Shown here piece after piece: positions 1 through 10,978 of a stretch of 64,000 bases of DNA. This DNA comes from Prorocentrum cordatum (Eukaryota > Sar > Dinophyceae > Prorocentrales > Prorocentraceae), in assembly GCA_963575745.1 (NCBI GenBank), contig CAUYUJ010005725.1:65001-129000 (forward strand), given 5' to 3'. The notes beneath the pieces are model-generated. The model searched no databases. It was not told where the DNA came from and worked only from the letters and a program-made list of their open reading frames with translations. Both the position numbers and the translations under genes were made by a program. Numbering within the stretch: the first letter of the stretch is position 1; each line of letters opens with the position of its first letter.

Positions 1-778
1 GTTCGCCCACCGATGCCCTCCAGGACACCTATGCAAGAGTGACCTTTGGAGCGCGGCCTGTCGATCGCTACATGCGAAACGACAGTGGCGGTCTGCGTCC
101 CTGGGTGTACCGCCCCCCTCCCCACCACGCCCCCCGAAAGCCGCGCGGCAAGACTCCGGAGAAGGGTCACCCCTACATGCACGCGAACTTGGGGCCAACT
201 CGGGCTCCAACGTTACCCAGAGGGGTTCGACGAGGCAAACCTACATCGAGCCGTCCGACGTCCCGTGGGACGTCGAAACCTGCAGCAGGACGAGTCCAGG
301 ATGTAGAATTGGGATCAGCCAAGTCGGGAATCTCCGAAAGCCCGCGGACCGCGGATCTGGAGGATGTATGGGGCACCGCGGCCGTGGCAGAGCGCTCCTG
401 AGCGCCCTGGATCGACGTGTGCTCTCCCCAGAGTAGACCTCTCGTCCTGCAGCGCCCGCAAGGTCTTTCGACGCCAGGGGATGCAACGTTATCGTCGCGG
501 TGGGGGCGGAAGGGGAGGGGACCGGCGGGGGGGGAGGCAATGACGCGAAATCGGCGACACATCGCCGATAGATCGGCGATCGAGAAGTCCCACTCAGCTG
601 GGACATCCGACGTTCCTGGGCAGGCTGACGGGGCACCAATCAAAGACATCGAGAATCGGCGATCAACGGGCGATTGGGGGTCGATGCTTCCCCCCCCTTG
701 AGCTAATTAGTCTCCCCCTGACGTTGCCCCTTCGGTCGGCTCGGCCCAGTTCAGCTGAGCGAGCCTACGCTGGGTTAC
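1..778. other. No gene recognised; palindromic ATCGGCGAT segment
   Basis: I see no supportable gene. Bases 545-665 hold several copies of the palindromic word ATCGGCGAT/ATCGCCGAT, the same word that forms the ends of element M4 at 9131 and 9912, so this is probably a decayed relative. The stretch at 33-58 resembles 51198-51225 (both contain GAGTGACCTTTGG), a minor dispersed repeat. Confidence 0.5.
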
Positions 779-973
779 AGCCAGGAGCGTTTGCTGTGTC
801 GCGGAGGCTGCCCCTGTGACACGCTGTGCCCTGACAGCGGATGGCGTGTCGCTCCGCTCCGCGAGCGGGAGGCTGGGTGAAGCCTGGGGACTGGTCCGTG
901 GCGGTTCGCGTGTGGCGCCGACGCATGGCTTGAGCAGGGACCGCCCGGCCCGGCGTTCCTATACGCCGACCGC
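779..973 (+). mobile_element. Element M1, copy 1 (TIR element of about 200 bp)
   Basis: Diverged copy of the six-copy M1 family. The shared core reads GGCGTGTCGCTCCGCTCCGC near 843-862, next to a GACACGCTGTGCC block. The left end resembles the M1 terminal inverted repeat. The right end near 955-973 is poorly preserved, so the boundary is approximate. See the 50406 copy for the best-preserved termini. Confidence 0.55.
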
Positions 974-2639
974 GACACGTTCTTAGAACAGCATGTATTT
1001 TTAAGAGTACACCAGTGCTCTTAGAACACCAAGCCAATGTGTCAAAATAAAACGGTCTCCGCCAGAAACGTGATTAGAACGTGTCGCGCAAACCGCAGAA
1101 GGCCCTCATAACAGTCTGTGGCGTGCCCTAGAAAGGCGAGCCGGGGCGCCTCCTCACTGCTTGAGTGGCCGGCCAGAACCGACGGCGCGACACCCCGAGC
1201 GAACAAATCCGAGCCGTACCCCGCATTCTGTGAGCCACCGCGCCCTGCCAAGCCCCTCGGCCGCAAATTCACCCGGCAGCGCCCGCCAGGTCCTTCGACG
1301 CCCACGCGTCGCCCAGGCAGCGGCCCTCGCGGGAGAGCCCGCCCAGGAGCACCAGCTGGTCCTGGGTGGCAACAACCTGGCGCGACGGACGAACAGCACA
1401 CACCCATGCTCGCAGGGGTGTCCGAGAGAGGCGGGCCGCCTATGGGTATGAGTGCGGGTCGCCGGACCCGGAGGGAGGCTCCCATTCGAGCGGGGACATC
1501 TGACAACACGCGCCCACAGCCCCATCCGTCCCTATGGGTACGTGTGTGTGTGTCTGTGTGTTGCTTATTCGTCATGGCGGCCCAGCTAGGCCGGCGACGC
1601 TCGCTCGTGCGCCGCGGCGGAGGAGCGCAGTGCCACGGTGCGCCGTACTACCTCACTGCTGTGTCAGCCCGAAGCCTGACTGATCGGCATTGAAGTTCTT
1701 CTCGTGACTGGCACCCTTCTACTGACTGGGTGATTCGGCAACAGAGGTAGTTCTGCTGGCTGGCCGTGGCGCACCCTGCTGCAGGCACCAGTCTTTTGAC
1801 CGGGGCCGACAAGCTGCATCGAGTGATGTGCCGGGCGAAGAAGCCCAGCGGCAGAAAGGAGCGGTTGAAGAGGCGAAGCTCCATTCATGGCTCCACGGCC
1901 GGAGGCAGAAAGGATTGCGCGCCACGACCCAGCACCGAGAGACTCACAGTAACCCCCTGCACAGTACATATTCCAGATGGCAAAAAGCAGTCAAACTGCG
2001 TGGAATAGCCCTATCAACTGCAAGCGCTCAACTTCTGGTAAATCGACTGAGCACAAATATCGACACACCGGCCACACTGTGCACGTGAGGGACAACTATT
2101 GCGTCGCATGCGGCGGTGCATCAAGAATTGAATGCGACTCGCTCGAAACGAACTCAGGCTTCGGGCGGGTTGCAAGCGGGTCGCCGGAAAACAGCGGGCC
2201 AGTCGTGCGTGTCGCAGGGACATCGGCGTGTGGTGGGGATGCCCAGCGCGCACCCATGATGAAATTCGACTGGACATCTGAGAACTCATTATTCAAAAAC
2301 ACTGGAAACGAGACCGACAATTCTCGACCGCGACGGGGGACGACTCGGCATTTCGGGACGCCGAAGTACTGCAGAAGATAGCATGCTGGCTGCGCTAACC
2401 GCTTCTACGGTAACCCCATTCATGCCAGCGAAACGAACGAAATCAGAAGCGATCATCCCAGAGGAGAAGAGGAGGGGGAGGATAGGACGAGGGCAAGATA
2501 CAACATCTGGTGAGAATGACCCCGCAAATCTTCACCCACGTGCTCCACACATAAAGATATGGACGATGAGGACGGAAAGGGGGAGGAGCAGGACCAAGCG
2601 AACACGTAGGTCAAGGGTAATCGTGGAGTGAGCTCGGTG
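974..2639. other. No gene recognised
   Basis: Mixed-composition sequence without a convincing coding frame. A short (TG)n run lies at about 1543-1562. Open frames here are short, start and stop without splice context, and show no third-position GC bias. Confidence 0.4.
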
Positions 2640-2979
2640 GAAGATACGGCGACAACGACGACATCGGCGGACGGCGACGGACACGACGACGACGACGACG
2701 ACACCCATACGATGACGAGAACGACGACGACGGACAACGACAAACAACGACGACAACGACGGACAGCGGCAACGGACGGCGACGGCAGTGGCGGCGGCGT
2801 CGGCGACGACGACTGATGGCAACGGCGACCGACCACAGACGGCAAGAGAAGACGAGGACGACGAGGACGACGAGGACGACGACGACGAGGACGACGACGA
2901 GGACGAGGAGGACGACGACCACGACGACAACGACGACGACGACGAGGACGACGACGAGGACGAGGAGGACGACGACCAC

Positions 2980-3053
<74 letters not shown>

Positions 3054-3058
3054 CGACA

Positions 3059-3089
<31 letters not shown>

Positions 3090-3095
3090 CGCTGA
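2640..3095. repeat. (GAC)n microsatellite
   Basis: About 450 bp of GAC triplets with occasional GGC, AAC and GAG interruptions, purest at 2960-3090. It opens all three frames on both strands (poly-Asp, poly-Thr, poly-Arg or poly-Val), so the long predicted proteins here are artefacts. Confidence 0.95.
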
Positions 3096-3354
3096 CGCCA
3101 GCCGACGGCGGTGGCGCCTGGTGTCCGGACCGGGCGGTCCACGGCGGTGGGCTCGGCGTCGCCCTGCAGCCCCCGCAAGGGAGGCCGCGCTTCTGGGGGC
3201 AGGGGTCCAGCGATTCCCAGACCTCCGACGATCTGATCTGTTCCATCGCGGCGTTCCCCTTCATGTCAGCCCTCTGCGGCCGTTCGCTCGGGCCACGGGG
3301 CCATCAAATGTTAGCCAGCGTGGAGTCCACAAACAGTGCTTTAAACTTCACTGT

Positions 3355-3460
3355 GAGGTGAGAGCTATGCGGTGTAAGCAATGTGGTGTAAGCTATGTGG
3401 TGCGCGCTGTGAGGGTGAAAGCTGTGCGGTGCAAGCTGCATGGTGCAAACTATGTCTTGT
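3355..3460. repeat. Short minisatellite, unit about 15 bp (GCTATGYGGTGTA)
   Basis: Degenerate tandem copies of GCTRTGYGGTGTAA. The same word recurs at 6640-6740 and, more diverged, at 48236-48535, so three small arrays share one seed sequence. Confidence 0.7.
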
Positions 3461-3594
3461 AATTAATCTTGACCGTCTTGAAACTGTCCTCTCCACTGCT
3501 CGTGCAAACATCTCACCCTCCCACCCGCAACTTGGTCGCAAGACATCTTCAGACAAGAACGTGACGGTAGGTACTACATGGCACTTGGCCACGA

Positions 3595-4182
3595 CACCGA
3601 CGCCGACGACGACAGCGACATCGACGACGACGGCGCCGCCGACAGCGACTGCGACGACACCGACGACGTCTCCAATGTTTTCGACGACGACAACGACGAC
3701 GACGACACCGACGACGACGACGAAGACGACGACGAAGACGACGACGACGTCGCCAACGGAGACGACGACGAGGGAGGAGAAAAAACGACGACGGCGACAA
3801 CGACGACAACGACGATGGAGGAGCTAAGACGGCGACGACGCCAACGACGAAGAAGGAGGAAGGACGGCGACGCCGACGACGACAACGAGGGAGAAGGGAA
3901 GACGACGACGACGACAACGACGACGAAGACGACGACGACGGCGACGAAATAGGAGGGACGACGACGAGACGCCGACGACGGACGACGACGACGAGGGAGG
4001 AGGATAACGACGAGGGGGGAGTGAAGACCACGACGACGACGGCGACGACGACAAAACAGGAGGGACAACGACGAGACGCCGACGAAGACAACGAGGGAGG
4101 AAGGACGACCACGGCGACAACGACGACGGAAGCGACGACGACGCCAAGACGACGACGACGACGACGACGAGGAACGACAGAA

Positions 4183-4214
<32 letters not shown>

Positions 4215-4255
4215 GGGAGGAGGGAGGAGGAGGACGACGACGACGACGACGCAAG
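3595..4255. repeat. Degenerate (GAC)n microsatellite
   Basis: About 660 bp of GAC and GACGACGAG repeats with GGGAGGA interruptions. It is less pure than the 2640 array and seems older. The frames of more than 200 residues on both strands are repeat artefacts. Confidence 0.95.
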
Positions 4256-4735
4256 AGCGCGCGCGCACACTTTTGTTGAAAACCCGTGTTGCGAAACCTT
4301 GTGTTTTTGTAGGTTTTTTGGACGCACGATTTCGAAATCCTTCCGAAACCGCTGGTTTTTGAAGGATTTCGGCATACGCCCGCGACGACGCGCGCGCCTG
4401 CACTTCGTCGTATTCTTTGCAGAGGATTCTCGCGACGGCACACGCGCAAGGGCGTTCGACAGATTTCGACATGCGCGCGCGAAGCCCGTTTGGTAGCATG
4501 TTGTAAAAAAAACTTGGAAAACCTGTGATTTTCTTAAGATTTCGCAAGAGCTCGCGCGTAAGCTTTTTTAGCAAATCAGTGTTGCGAAGCCATGTGGTTT
4601 TGTATGTTTTTTTGGAAATACAATTTTGAAGTCTCTCTGGAACCGAAGGTTTTTGAAGGAATTCGGCATGCGCGCGCGACGACGCGCGCGTGTGCACTTC
4701 GTACAATTTGTTGCAAGGGATTCGTGAAACAGTGC
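4256..4735. repeat. Two diverged copies of a 165-bp AT-richer unit
   Basis: Copy A is at about 4272-4430 and copy B at about 4564-4728. Both contain GTGTTGCGAA, then a GGTTTTTGAAGGA block, then GCGACGACGCGCGC, then TGCACTTCGT. The 17280-17690 stretch has similar words (GAAATCCTTCCAAAACC). No coding potential seen. The composition differs sharply from the surrounding GC-rich DNA. Confidence 0.65.
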
Positions 4736-4855
4736 TATGTTAGAACAAAACATGTCACCGCAGAGTGTGTTTTTCTCACATGTTTCGTGGGGTTATGGTT
4801 TTCTTCCCTGCCGCGCCGCACCCGCGTCTCACACCTCCCCCCTCCCCTTCTCCTT

Positions 4856-4955
4856 CTCGCACAACACAGCACAGCACAGCACGGCACGGCACGGCACGGC
4901 ACAGCACAGCTCACCGCACAGCAGCACAGCACAGCACAGCACAGCATACCACACA
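4856..4955. repeat. (CACAG/CACGG)n pentanucleotide repeat
   Basis: About 100 bp of alternating ACAGC and ACGGC pentamers directly before the 90-bp tandem array. Confidence 0.9.
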
Positions 4956-4973
4956 GGGCATTCCTTCGACGCC

Positions 4974-6090
4974 ACAGGGGGTGGGGGTGCGCAAAGAGTG
5001 GTCCCTCAGCGCGGCCTCTATCCGTGACACGCTCGCAGATCGTGGCAGGCGTAGCACTTTCTCGACACCACAGGGGGTGCGCAAAGGGTGGTCCCTCAGC
5101 GCGGCCTCTATCCGTGACACGGTCGCAGATCGTGGCAAGAGTGGCATTTTCTCGAAGCCGCAGGGGGTGCGCAGAGGGTGGTCCCTCAGCGCAGCCTCTA
5201 TCCGTGACACGCTCGCAGATCGTGGCAAGAGTGGCACTGTCTCGACACCAAAGGGGGTGCGCAGAGGGTGGTCCCTCAGCGCGGCCTCTATCCGTGACAC
5301 GCTCGCAAATCGTGGCAGGAGTGGCACTTTCTCGACGCCACAGGGGGTGCGCAGAGGGTGGTCCCTCAGCGCGGCCTCTATCCGTGACACGCTCGCAGAT
5401 CGTGGCAGGAGTGGCACTTTCTCGACACCACAGGGGGTGCGCAGAGGGTGGTCCCTCAGCGCGGCCTCTATCCGTGACACGCTCGCAGATCGTGGCAGGA
5501 GTGGCACTTTCTCGACACCACAGGGGGTGCGCAGAGGGTGGTCCCTCAGCGCGGCCTCTATCCGTGACACGCTCGCAGATCGTGGCAGGAGTGGCACTTT
5601 CTCGACACCACAGGGGGTGCGCAGAGGGTGGTCCCTCAGCGCGGCCTCTATCCGTGACACGCTCGCAGATCGTGGCATGAGTGGCACTTGCTCGACACCA
5701 CAGGGGGTGCGCACAGGGTGGTCCCTCAGCGCGGCCTCTATCCGTGACACGTGGCAGGAGTGGCACTTTCTCGACACCACAGGGGGTGCGCACAGGGTGG
5801 TCCCTCAGCGCGGCCTCTATCCGTGACACGCTCGCAGATCGTGGCAGGAATGGCACTTTCTCGACACCACAGGGGGTGCGCAGAGGGTGGTCCCTCAGCG
5901 CGGCCGCTATGCACGACGGTCGTCCAGGGCATAGCAGGCGTGGCACTTTCTCGACACCATAGAGGCTGCGCAGGGGGTGGTCCCTCACCGCGGCCGCTAT
6001 GCACGACGGTCGTCCAGGGCATAGCAGGCGCGGCATTTTCTCGATACCACTGGGGGTGCGCAGGGGGTGGTCCCTCACCGCGGCCGCTGG
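4974..6090. repeat. 90-bp tandem array, about 13 units
   Basis: Units begin with CAGGGGGTGCGCAGAGGGTG. Exact 90-bp spacing is seen at 5071, 5161, 5251, 5341, 5431, 5521, 5611 and 5701; a unit short by 11 bases follows, then starts at about 5780, 5870, 5960 and 6050. Central units are nearly identical. In the last two units the CTCGCAGATCGTGGCAGG part is replaced by ACGGTCGTCCAGGGCATAGC. Because 90 is a multiple of three and the unit lacks stops, several frames on both strands stay open for 290-450 residues. No start context, splice site or other sign of translation favours any of them, so I call a satellite rather than a gene. Confidence 0.95.
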
Positions 6091-6125
6091 CTGGCTCGAA
6101 TCTGTCCTCGACGGAGGATAGAAGG

Positions 6126-6457
6126 CTAGGAAGAGGGAGGAGGTTCAAGCAAGATGGCGTTGGATGACACATAGGGGAACATTCGCGACGAGGACTGAGA
6201 ACGCAGAATTGCACATAGATTATAAACTTAAGCAAACACTCAATATTTACGTTAAGTATGTGGGGTTCCTCGGTAGCGTAATTACAAGGGACTAGGAAGA
6301 GGGAGGAGGTTCAAGCAAGATGGCGTTGGATGACACATAGGGGAACATTCGCGACGAGGACTGAGAACGCAGAATTGCACATAGATTATAAACTTAAGCA
6401 AACACTCAATATTTACGTTAAGTATGTGGGGTTCCTCGGTAGCGTAATTACAAGGGA
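6126..6457. repeat. Identical 166-bp tandem duplication
   Basis: Bases 6126-6291 and 6292-6457 read the same throughout by eye, starting CTAGGAAGAGGGAGGAGG and ending AATTACAAGGGA. The unit is AT-rich for this window. Identity suggests a very recent duplication, or an assembly duplication. Confidence 0.9.
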
Positions 6458-6475
6458 CCCTCAGGGGGGGAAACC

Positions 6476-6570
6476 GGCCTGCCTGGGATGGTATGATTTC
6501 ATATTTAGGATGGACGAGTGTGCAGAATATATATATATATATATGAAATCATACTATCCCAGGGAGGGCC
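6476..6570. repeat. Foldback (inverted repeat, about 29-bp arms)
   Basis: The left arm, 6476-6504, runs from GGCCTG to GGTATGATTTCATAT. The right arm, 6541-6570, is its reverse complement with about three differences. The 36-bp loop holds an (AT)n run. It starts 19 bases after the 166-bp duplication. It may be a MITE-like foldback; no target duplication was identified. Confidence 0.75.
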
Positions 6571-6639
6571 GATAAGTCCGGGGCTTGGGGTAGAGTCTAT
6601 TCTCTTTTTAGATAGGAGAATCGGTGTGGTGTGAGCTGG

Positions 6640-6740
6640 AAGTGAAAACTCTATGCGGTGTAAGCTATGAGGTGTACGCTACCTTGTGTAAGCTGTGCAG
6701 TGTGAGCTGGAAGTGACAGTTATGTGGCGTGCGCTACGTG
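6640..6740. repeat. Short minisatellite related to 3355-3460
   Basis: Degenerate tandem copies of GCTATGYGGTGTA, the same seed as the 3355 array. Confidence 0.6.
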
Positions 6741-8009
6741 GCGTAATCGCCCACGAGCGCCCATGGGTGGCAACGTCGCGCAACCTTGACCGACCCACCA
6801 AGCGCACGAGGCGCCCACGAGGCGGGACGGGTGGCAACATGCCGCAACCTCGACCGACTCACTCAGCGCACGGGGCGCCCGCGAGTGCTTACGAGCCGGC
6901 ACGGGGCGGTAACGTGGACAATCCTCGGCCGATTTGTCCAACTACTTAAGTGGCAGAAGTCAGCACTCTCCACGCTGCACTGCATAGATCAAAATTTCCT
7001 GCCACGCGTTGGCGCCTCCACTTTCCAATGCGATGCAAGGCATTGCGCAACAACAACTGGCTTCATGACCACTACATGGCTGCGCTTTATGGAGGGGAGG
7101 CATTGTCCTTTGCGAGGGCTCTAAACATCAGAAGCAGTGCAGCTGCGCGCGACTACAACACGGTTGAATATTTGCCAAATTGGCGACCTCTGGGACACGC
7201 AGGAGGCCACCTCCGTTAGCGTCGTGTAGCACACTGCTCGGACAGCGGGTGCAAACAGCGCGAATACGCACGTCGGCATACAATGCGAACTGTAACGCGC
7301 ATGATTGGCACGATGACGTATACACAGAAAAAGAATGCACATACCATTGCAGATGCCTCTTCTGCGAGCAGGACGTCTTCGTATACTACAAGTGCTGGAA
7401 CGATCCGCGCAGCCCAACAGACACGGCACCCTGGCGGCACAAGCCCCGAAGCAACTTCACACAATGCCTCGGAGAGGGGGGCCCCAGGAGGGGGGGTGCA
7501 CGGTGGGAGGCCACGAGGGCCCACCGATGTAGGGGGCCTCGGCCATGGGGGGGGCGTGGTGGCCAACAGGGCCGGGGCTCCTTCGCCAGGCCTCCAAAGT
7601 CAGGAGCGAAATCGGAAAACATGCATCGGCCCCTGCGAACGAAGCTGCCCAGGAAAGCTGTGTCACGACATGTCCAGGCACCGTCTGTGAGGTAGCCTTG
7701 TCCAAGCAGAACCACATACAGCAAGAAAACAAACCTGTGTCAGCGCCCTTGTTCTGGAATACGTCATTCAACACAAGTCGTGCCAAACACATATAGCCAC
7801 AACACTGGTACGGCATCTGCACGAGCACCGCTATAGCATAGCTGGCGGGTTCAAGATTCATGAAGACGACTCAGCCGTTTCGTTTGTTCGTTGGACATTG
7901 TTTCTGTTTGGCATCAGTACGGACTGGGCCCTCGCAGGCACACTGAGCGCTGGCGAAGCTCTCCAAAGTCCCAAACGCCTCAGCACCCGTTTCTCTCCGG
8001 CCTCTTTAC
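6741..8009. other. Unique sequence, no gene recognised
   Basis: Low-repeat, moderately GC-rich sequence. The frames at 6950-7219 (plus) and 7457-7861 (minus) have mixed amino-acid composition but no third-position GC bias, no splice-site pairs and no family I recognise. Confidence 0.4.
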
Positions 8010-8107
8010 CTTCGTAGCGACGACATCCCCCGAGCGCCCAGTCCGCGCCAGCCCCACCAGGACAGGCAGACCCCGAAGTCCGGGTCGGCCGTGCTCACGA
8101 TGTGCTC
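8010..8107 (-). CDS. Candidate internal exon, unknown protein
   Basis: A 98-bp minus-strand exon candidate. It is preceded by a 3' splice site (CAG at 8110-8108, pyrimidine-biased upstream) and followed by GTAAAG at 8009-8004, a canonical 5' splice site. It encodes 32 residues plus two bases, beginning EHIVSTADPDFG and continuing VCLSWWGWRG. Codons in the first two thirds end almost only in G or C, as in dinoflagellate nuclear genes, unlike the flanks. I do not recognise the family. A chance open frame in GC-rich DNA is the alternative. Confidence 0.4.
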
Positions 8108-8907
8108 CTGGATGCGGCGGAGGCGCGCGGAAAGTGGACGAGGAGGGGAGATCCGCAAAACGACGGCGCGCAGCAAGGACTACACGGTGGCTCCGCAGAA
8201 GAGCTCGGGACCTTCTCGAACGCTACCTCTGGCTCACCAAACTTCGCGCATCGCGCCCCACGATGCGCGTTCATCTTCGTGCCCGCGCGCCGCCGCCCCT
8301 GAGAACGGCGCCCCTCCAACCGAAGCCGCGATGCGCGAAGCGCGATTGCCCCCCCCCACGCCCCTGGGGGGTGTCTCGGGCCACGCGTCGTCACGACCTG
8401 CGCGCAGATCTCCGTCGCCGCGTGGGCCACGCAGCCTCGCGTGATCGCGGCCGTCCGATACCGCGGATCGTTCGACGTGGGCCGCCTTCCGGCAGCGCGG
8501 CTCGTTCAGCCTTGAACTCCAGCGCTGGGCAATCCGCTGCGCTGGCGCGGCGCGAACCTAGCAAAAAGAAGGCTTCTCAGAGGCTGGCTCACCCCACCTC
8601 CATGCCGCGCGCCGGAGACGACGATGAACGACGAAGGTTGAACGACGAACGATGGACGACGGCCAGCGGACGACGACTGAGGACGACAGCGACGGCGACG
8701 GCGAAGACGACGACGACGCAGGACGACAACCGCGACGGAGCACGAGCGCTCCGCTGCTGGGGGACGGGGGCTCGCTGATCTGCACTGCCGCACTGGGGAA
8801 TGGAGGCCGCCTGCGGGAGGCATACCGCGGGACCCGGTGTCCGGAGCTCGCTTCTTTATCGTTCGCGATAACGCCCGTGACTGGCCCTGCCCCATCCCCC
8901 GCCTCCT
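8108..8907. other. No gene recognised; short (GAC)n run
   Basis: GC-rich sequence with a degenerate GAC/ACG run at about 8640-8725 and no supportable coding frame. Confidence 0.4.
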
Positions 8908-8987
8908 GGTCACGTCACGATTCGCGCCGGCGCCGTAGCCACTCCCAAACACTACCAGACGGCGCCGGCGCGAGTCGTGACGTGACC
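8908..8987. repeat. Hairpin with 29-bp arms
   Basis: The left arm 8908-8936 starts GGTCACGTCACGA; the right arm 8959-8987 is its reverse complement with one mismatch (28 of 29). The loop is 22 bp. A solo, diverged right arm (CCGGCGCGAAACGTGACGTCA) lies near 48600-48622, so this is a dispersed element rather than a lone palindrome. Confidence 0.85.
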
Positions 8988-9130
8988 GACCCCCGTCCCT
9001 CCCTCCCCCCTGGTCACGCCCGTGATCGCCAGGGGATCAAAAACGGGCTCCTAGAGGAAGAGGAAGAGTGCATCAACAGAGGTCTGCGCGGACTTCCTGG
9101 ATCGATGCAGACCCCCCGTCGAAGGATCTC

Positions 9131-9250
9131 ACCGCATCGCCGATGCATCGCCGATGCATCGGCGACGTCGGCGATGCATTGGCGACGCCCGCCTGGCGAA
9201 GATCGGGCTCCACGTCGAGCCGCATCGCAAATGCATCGGCGATGCGGCGC
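9131..9250 (+). mobile_element. Element M4, copy 1 (about 120 bp)
   Basis: Shares with 9912-10024 an interior GATCGGGCTCCACGTCGAGC and ends built from GCATCGCCGATGCATCGGCG palindromes. Termini are mutually inverted (GCGCCGCATC). No coding capacity. Confidence 0.7.
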
Positions 9251-9329
9251 GATCATCCGACCCCGTCTGCTCGGACCTCGTTTGCGAGGCCTGGACGAAT
9301 CCTCCTCTTGGACAGACCAGACAATATTA

Positions 9330-9456
9330 GACCGCTACTCCCTGTGCCTCTCCAAAGGTGCGTTCTGACTAAGATTTCGAAGCGAATGCAGCCGTGGCGA
9401 CGCGGGCCTCTCATGCCCAAAAGGCAGAAACGAGGGAGGGGTAGCGGTATCGGTAC
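9330..9456 (+). mobile_element. Element M2, copy 1 (left end decayed)
   Basis: Contains CCGCTACTCCC at the left, GGTGCGTTCTGACTAAGATT in the middle and GGTAGCGGTATCGGTACC at the right end. See 22377-22517 for the full-length form. Confidence 0.7.
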
Positions 9457-9911
9457 CTCTTCCTCATCTGCTCCTCTCCCCTCCGATGTCTTGATTTGTT
9501 CAACACGGGGCCCCAGAAAATCCTGACCCTTTCCCCTGTGCGAGTTTCTCATCGTCTCGTGAATGTTCATTTGACGGCCCTGGGGCCTAAGGCTGAAAAC
9601 GACGAAGCACCTCCGCCTCGGTGTTTGATTCCTTTGGCTGGGGAAGAGGAAAATGAGATGCGACATCCCAGCAACACAATAAGAACAGCGCGATGTGTTA
9701 ACATTGTCTCCGATTACGCGCACAACTGGCGTGATTCTCAAGGGGCGGTAATGCAGGCGTTTATAATACATAGGCAGAACAACTACCCAGACACCAGGGG
9801 ACATGTCTGCACGCCCTGGCCTTTGTAAATGTGCTGGATGTCTGGGCCCTCCACTCTCTTCTCTGGTGGAGGCCTCTTAGATGAGATCCAGGTAGATGGG
9901 GTCGGAGGATC
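9457..9911. other. No gene recognised
   Basis: Unique sequence between small elements; nothing supportable seen on either strand. Confidence 0.4.
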
Positions 9912-10024
9912 GCGCCGCATCTTCGATGCGTCATCGATGTTTCGGCGATGCATCGGCGACGTCGGTGTGGAGAACATCGGGCTCCACGTCGAGCCCCATC
10001 GCCGATGCATCGGCGATGCGGCGC
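9912..10024 (+). mobile_element. Element M4, copy 2
   Basis: Best-preserved M4 copy. The left end GCGCCGCATC and right end GATGCGGCGC are inverted; the interior shares ATCGGGCTCCACGTCGAGCC with the 9131 copy. Same orientation as that copy. Confidence 0.7.
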
Positions 10025-10042
10025 AATGCTCCCACCGCATCT

Positions 10043-10215
10043 GTGACCACCTACCAGACCACCTCGATCCAACCCCAAGTCCCAAACTTCGGGTTGAGGG
10101 GCGTGCGGGCTCCATCTGTGATCTTCCCACATTCCGGGACGCCCCCCCCCCCCCCCACTGGGAATCGAGGGCAGCTTGGGGCCTTCGGGTTGAGTTGGGG
10201 TGCTTTGGTGGGTAG
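10043..10215 (+). mobile_element. Element M3, copy 1 (about 175 bp)
   Basis: The left end GTGACCACCTACCAGACCAC is inverted relative to the right end, which contains GTTGGGGTGCTTTGGTGGGT. A run of 14 C residues and ACTGGGAAT lie in the middle. Two other copies are at 31268 and 37167. Confidence 0.7.
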
Positions 10216-10264
10216 CGAATCCGCCCGGGCCTTCGGAGGCGCTCGGTCCCCCGGATTCAGGAAG

Positions 10265-10372
10265 AGTGGAGGAGGATCGAAGAGAAGAGAAGGATCGAGG
10301 AGGAGGAGGAGGATCGAGGAGGAGTATCGAGGAGGAGGAGGAGGAGGAGGAGGAGGTGGAGGAGGAGGACGA
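10265..10372. repeat. (GGA)n microsatellite
   Basis: Purine-only GGA/GAG repeats with a few TC interruptions, directly after M3. Confidence 0.9.
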
Positions 10373-10574
10373 GACCTCGCCCTCTCCTTCAGGCGCCGAG
10401 CGGGCTCGCACGGGACAGAAACGCCCCGGGGCGCCGCAGGCGAGCGGCGAGACGGAAAGCCTCCGCGAGGTCCCCAAAAGGCTTTCCACGAGACCCCAGC
10501 GAGCCTCCAGGAGTCCGCGGCCTGCCTTGGGCCTCCCTCCTGATCTAAGACGGCGCCAGGACTTGGCGGCGCGC

Positions 10575-10720
10575 ACATGGGGGTGGAGGGAGGGGGGAGG
10601 GCTTCTTAGAAGGAGGCTGCTTCTTAGAAGGCGCCAGCCTTACATCTATAGATGAGGCCCGCGCCTTCTAAGAGGTAGGGGTGCTTCTAAGAAGCCCTCC
10701 CCCTCCCTCCCCCTCCCCCC
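10575..10720. repeat. Foldback with nested CTTCTTAGAAG palindromes
   Basis: AGGGCTTCTTAGAAG near 10600-10614 is exactly inverted near 10684-10698. The similarity extends outward into G-rich/C-rich arms and inward through a GGCGCC/GGCGCG block. Arms are roughly 35-50 bp with a short AT-containing loop. Confidence 0.7.
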
Positions 10721-10978
10721 AGCCCTCTCTGCGCGTGGCTGAAGGACGAGAAGACGCTCTGGGTGAAGAGAAGGCGAGCATCCCTGAGATCTGGTGGCTC
10801 CGGAGGATGCTCTCGAACGCTCTGAGGGAGCGTTCCGGCACGCCCTGGAACGGATTTCTCCTCGTCCTCGCCCCGTCCGCTGATCCCCCGTTCAAGGTCG
10901 GCGGAACCGGCCGCAAGGCCTCTCCAATACGCTGGGTAACTGGGCCCTCCGCCTCCGCCCTCTCCCTCAGCTTGCCAT

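Noticed and set aside
2453-4706. Long frames rich in Arg, Ser, Val, Asp or Thr
   Set aside because: They are translations of (GAC)n in every frame; no unique domain, start context or splice sites.
4592-6078. A repeat protein of 30-residue units (GVRRGWSLSAASIRDTLADR)
   Set aside because: Several frames on both strands are equally open because the unit is 90 bp; nothing favours one.
4974-6090. CRISPR array
   Set aside because: Units are contiguous with no unique spacers, and the genome is eukaryotic.
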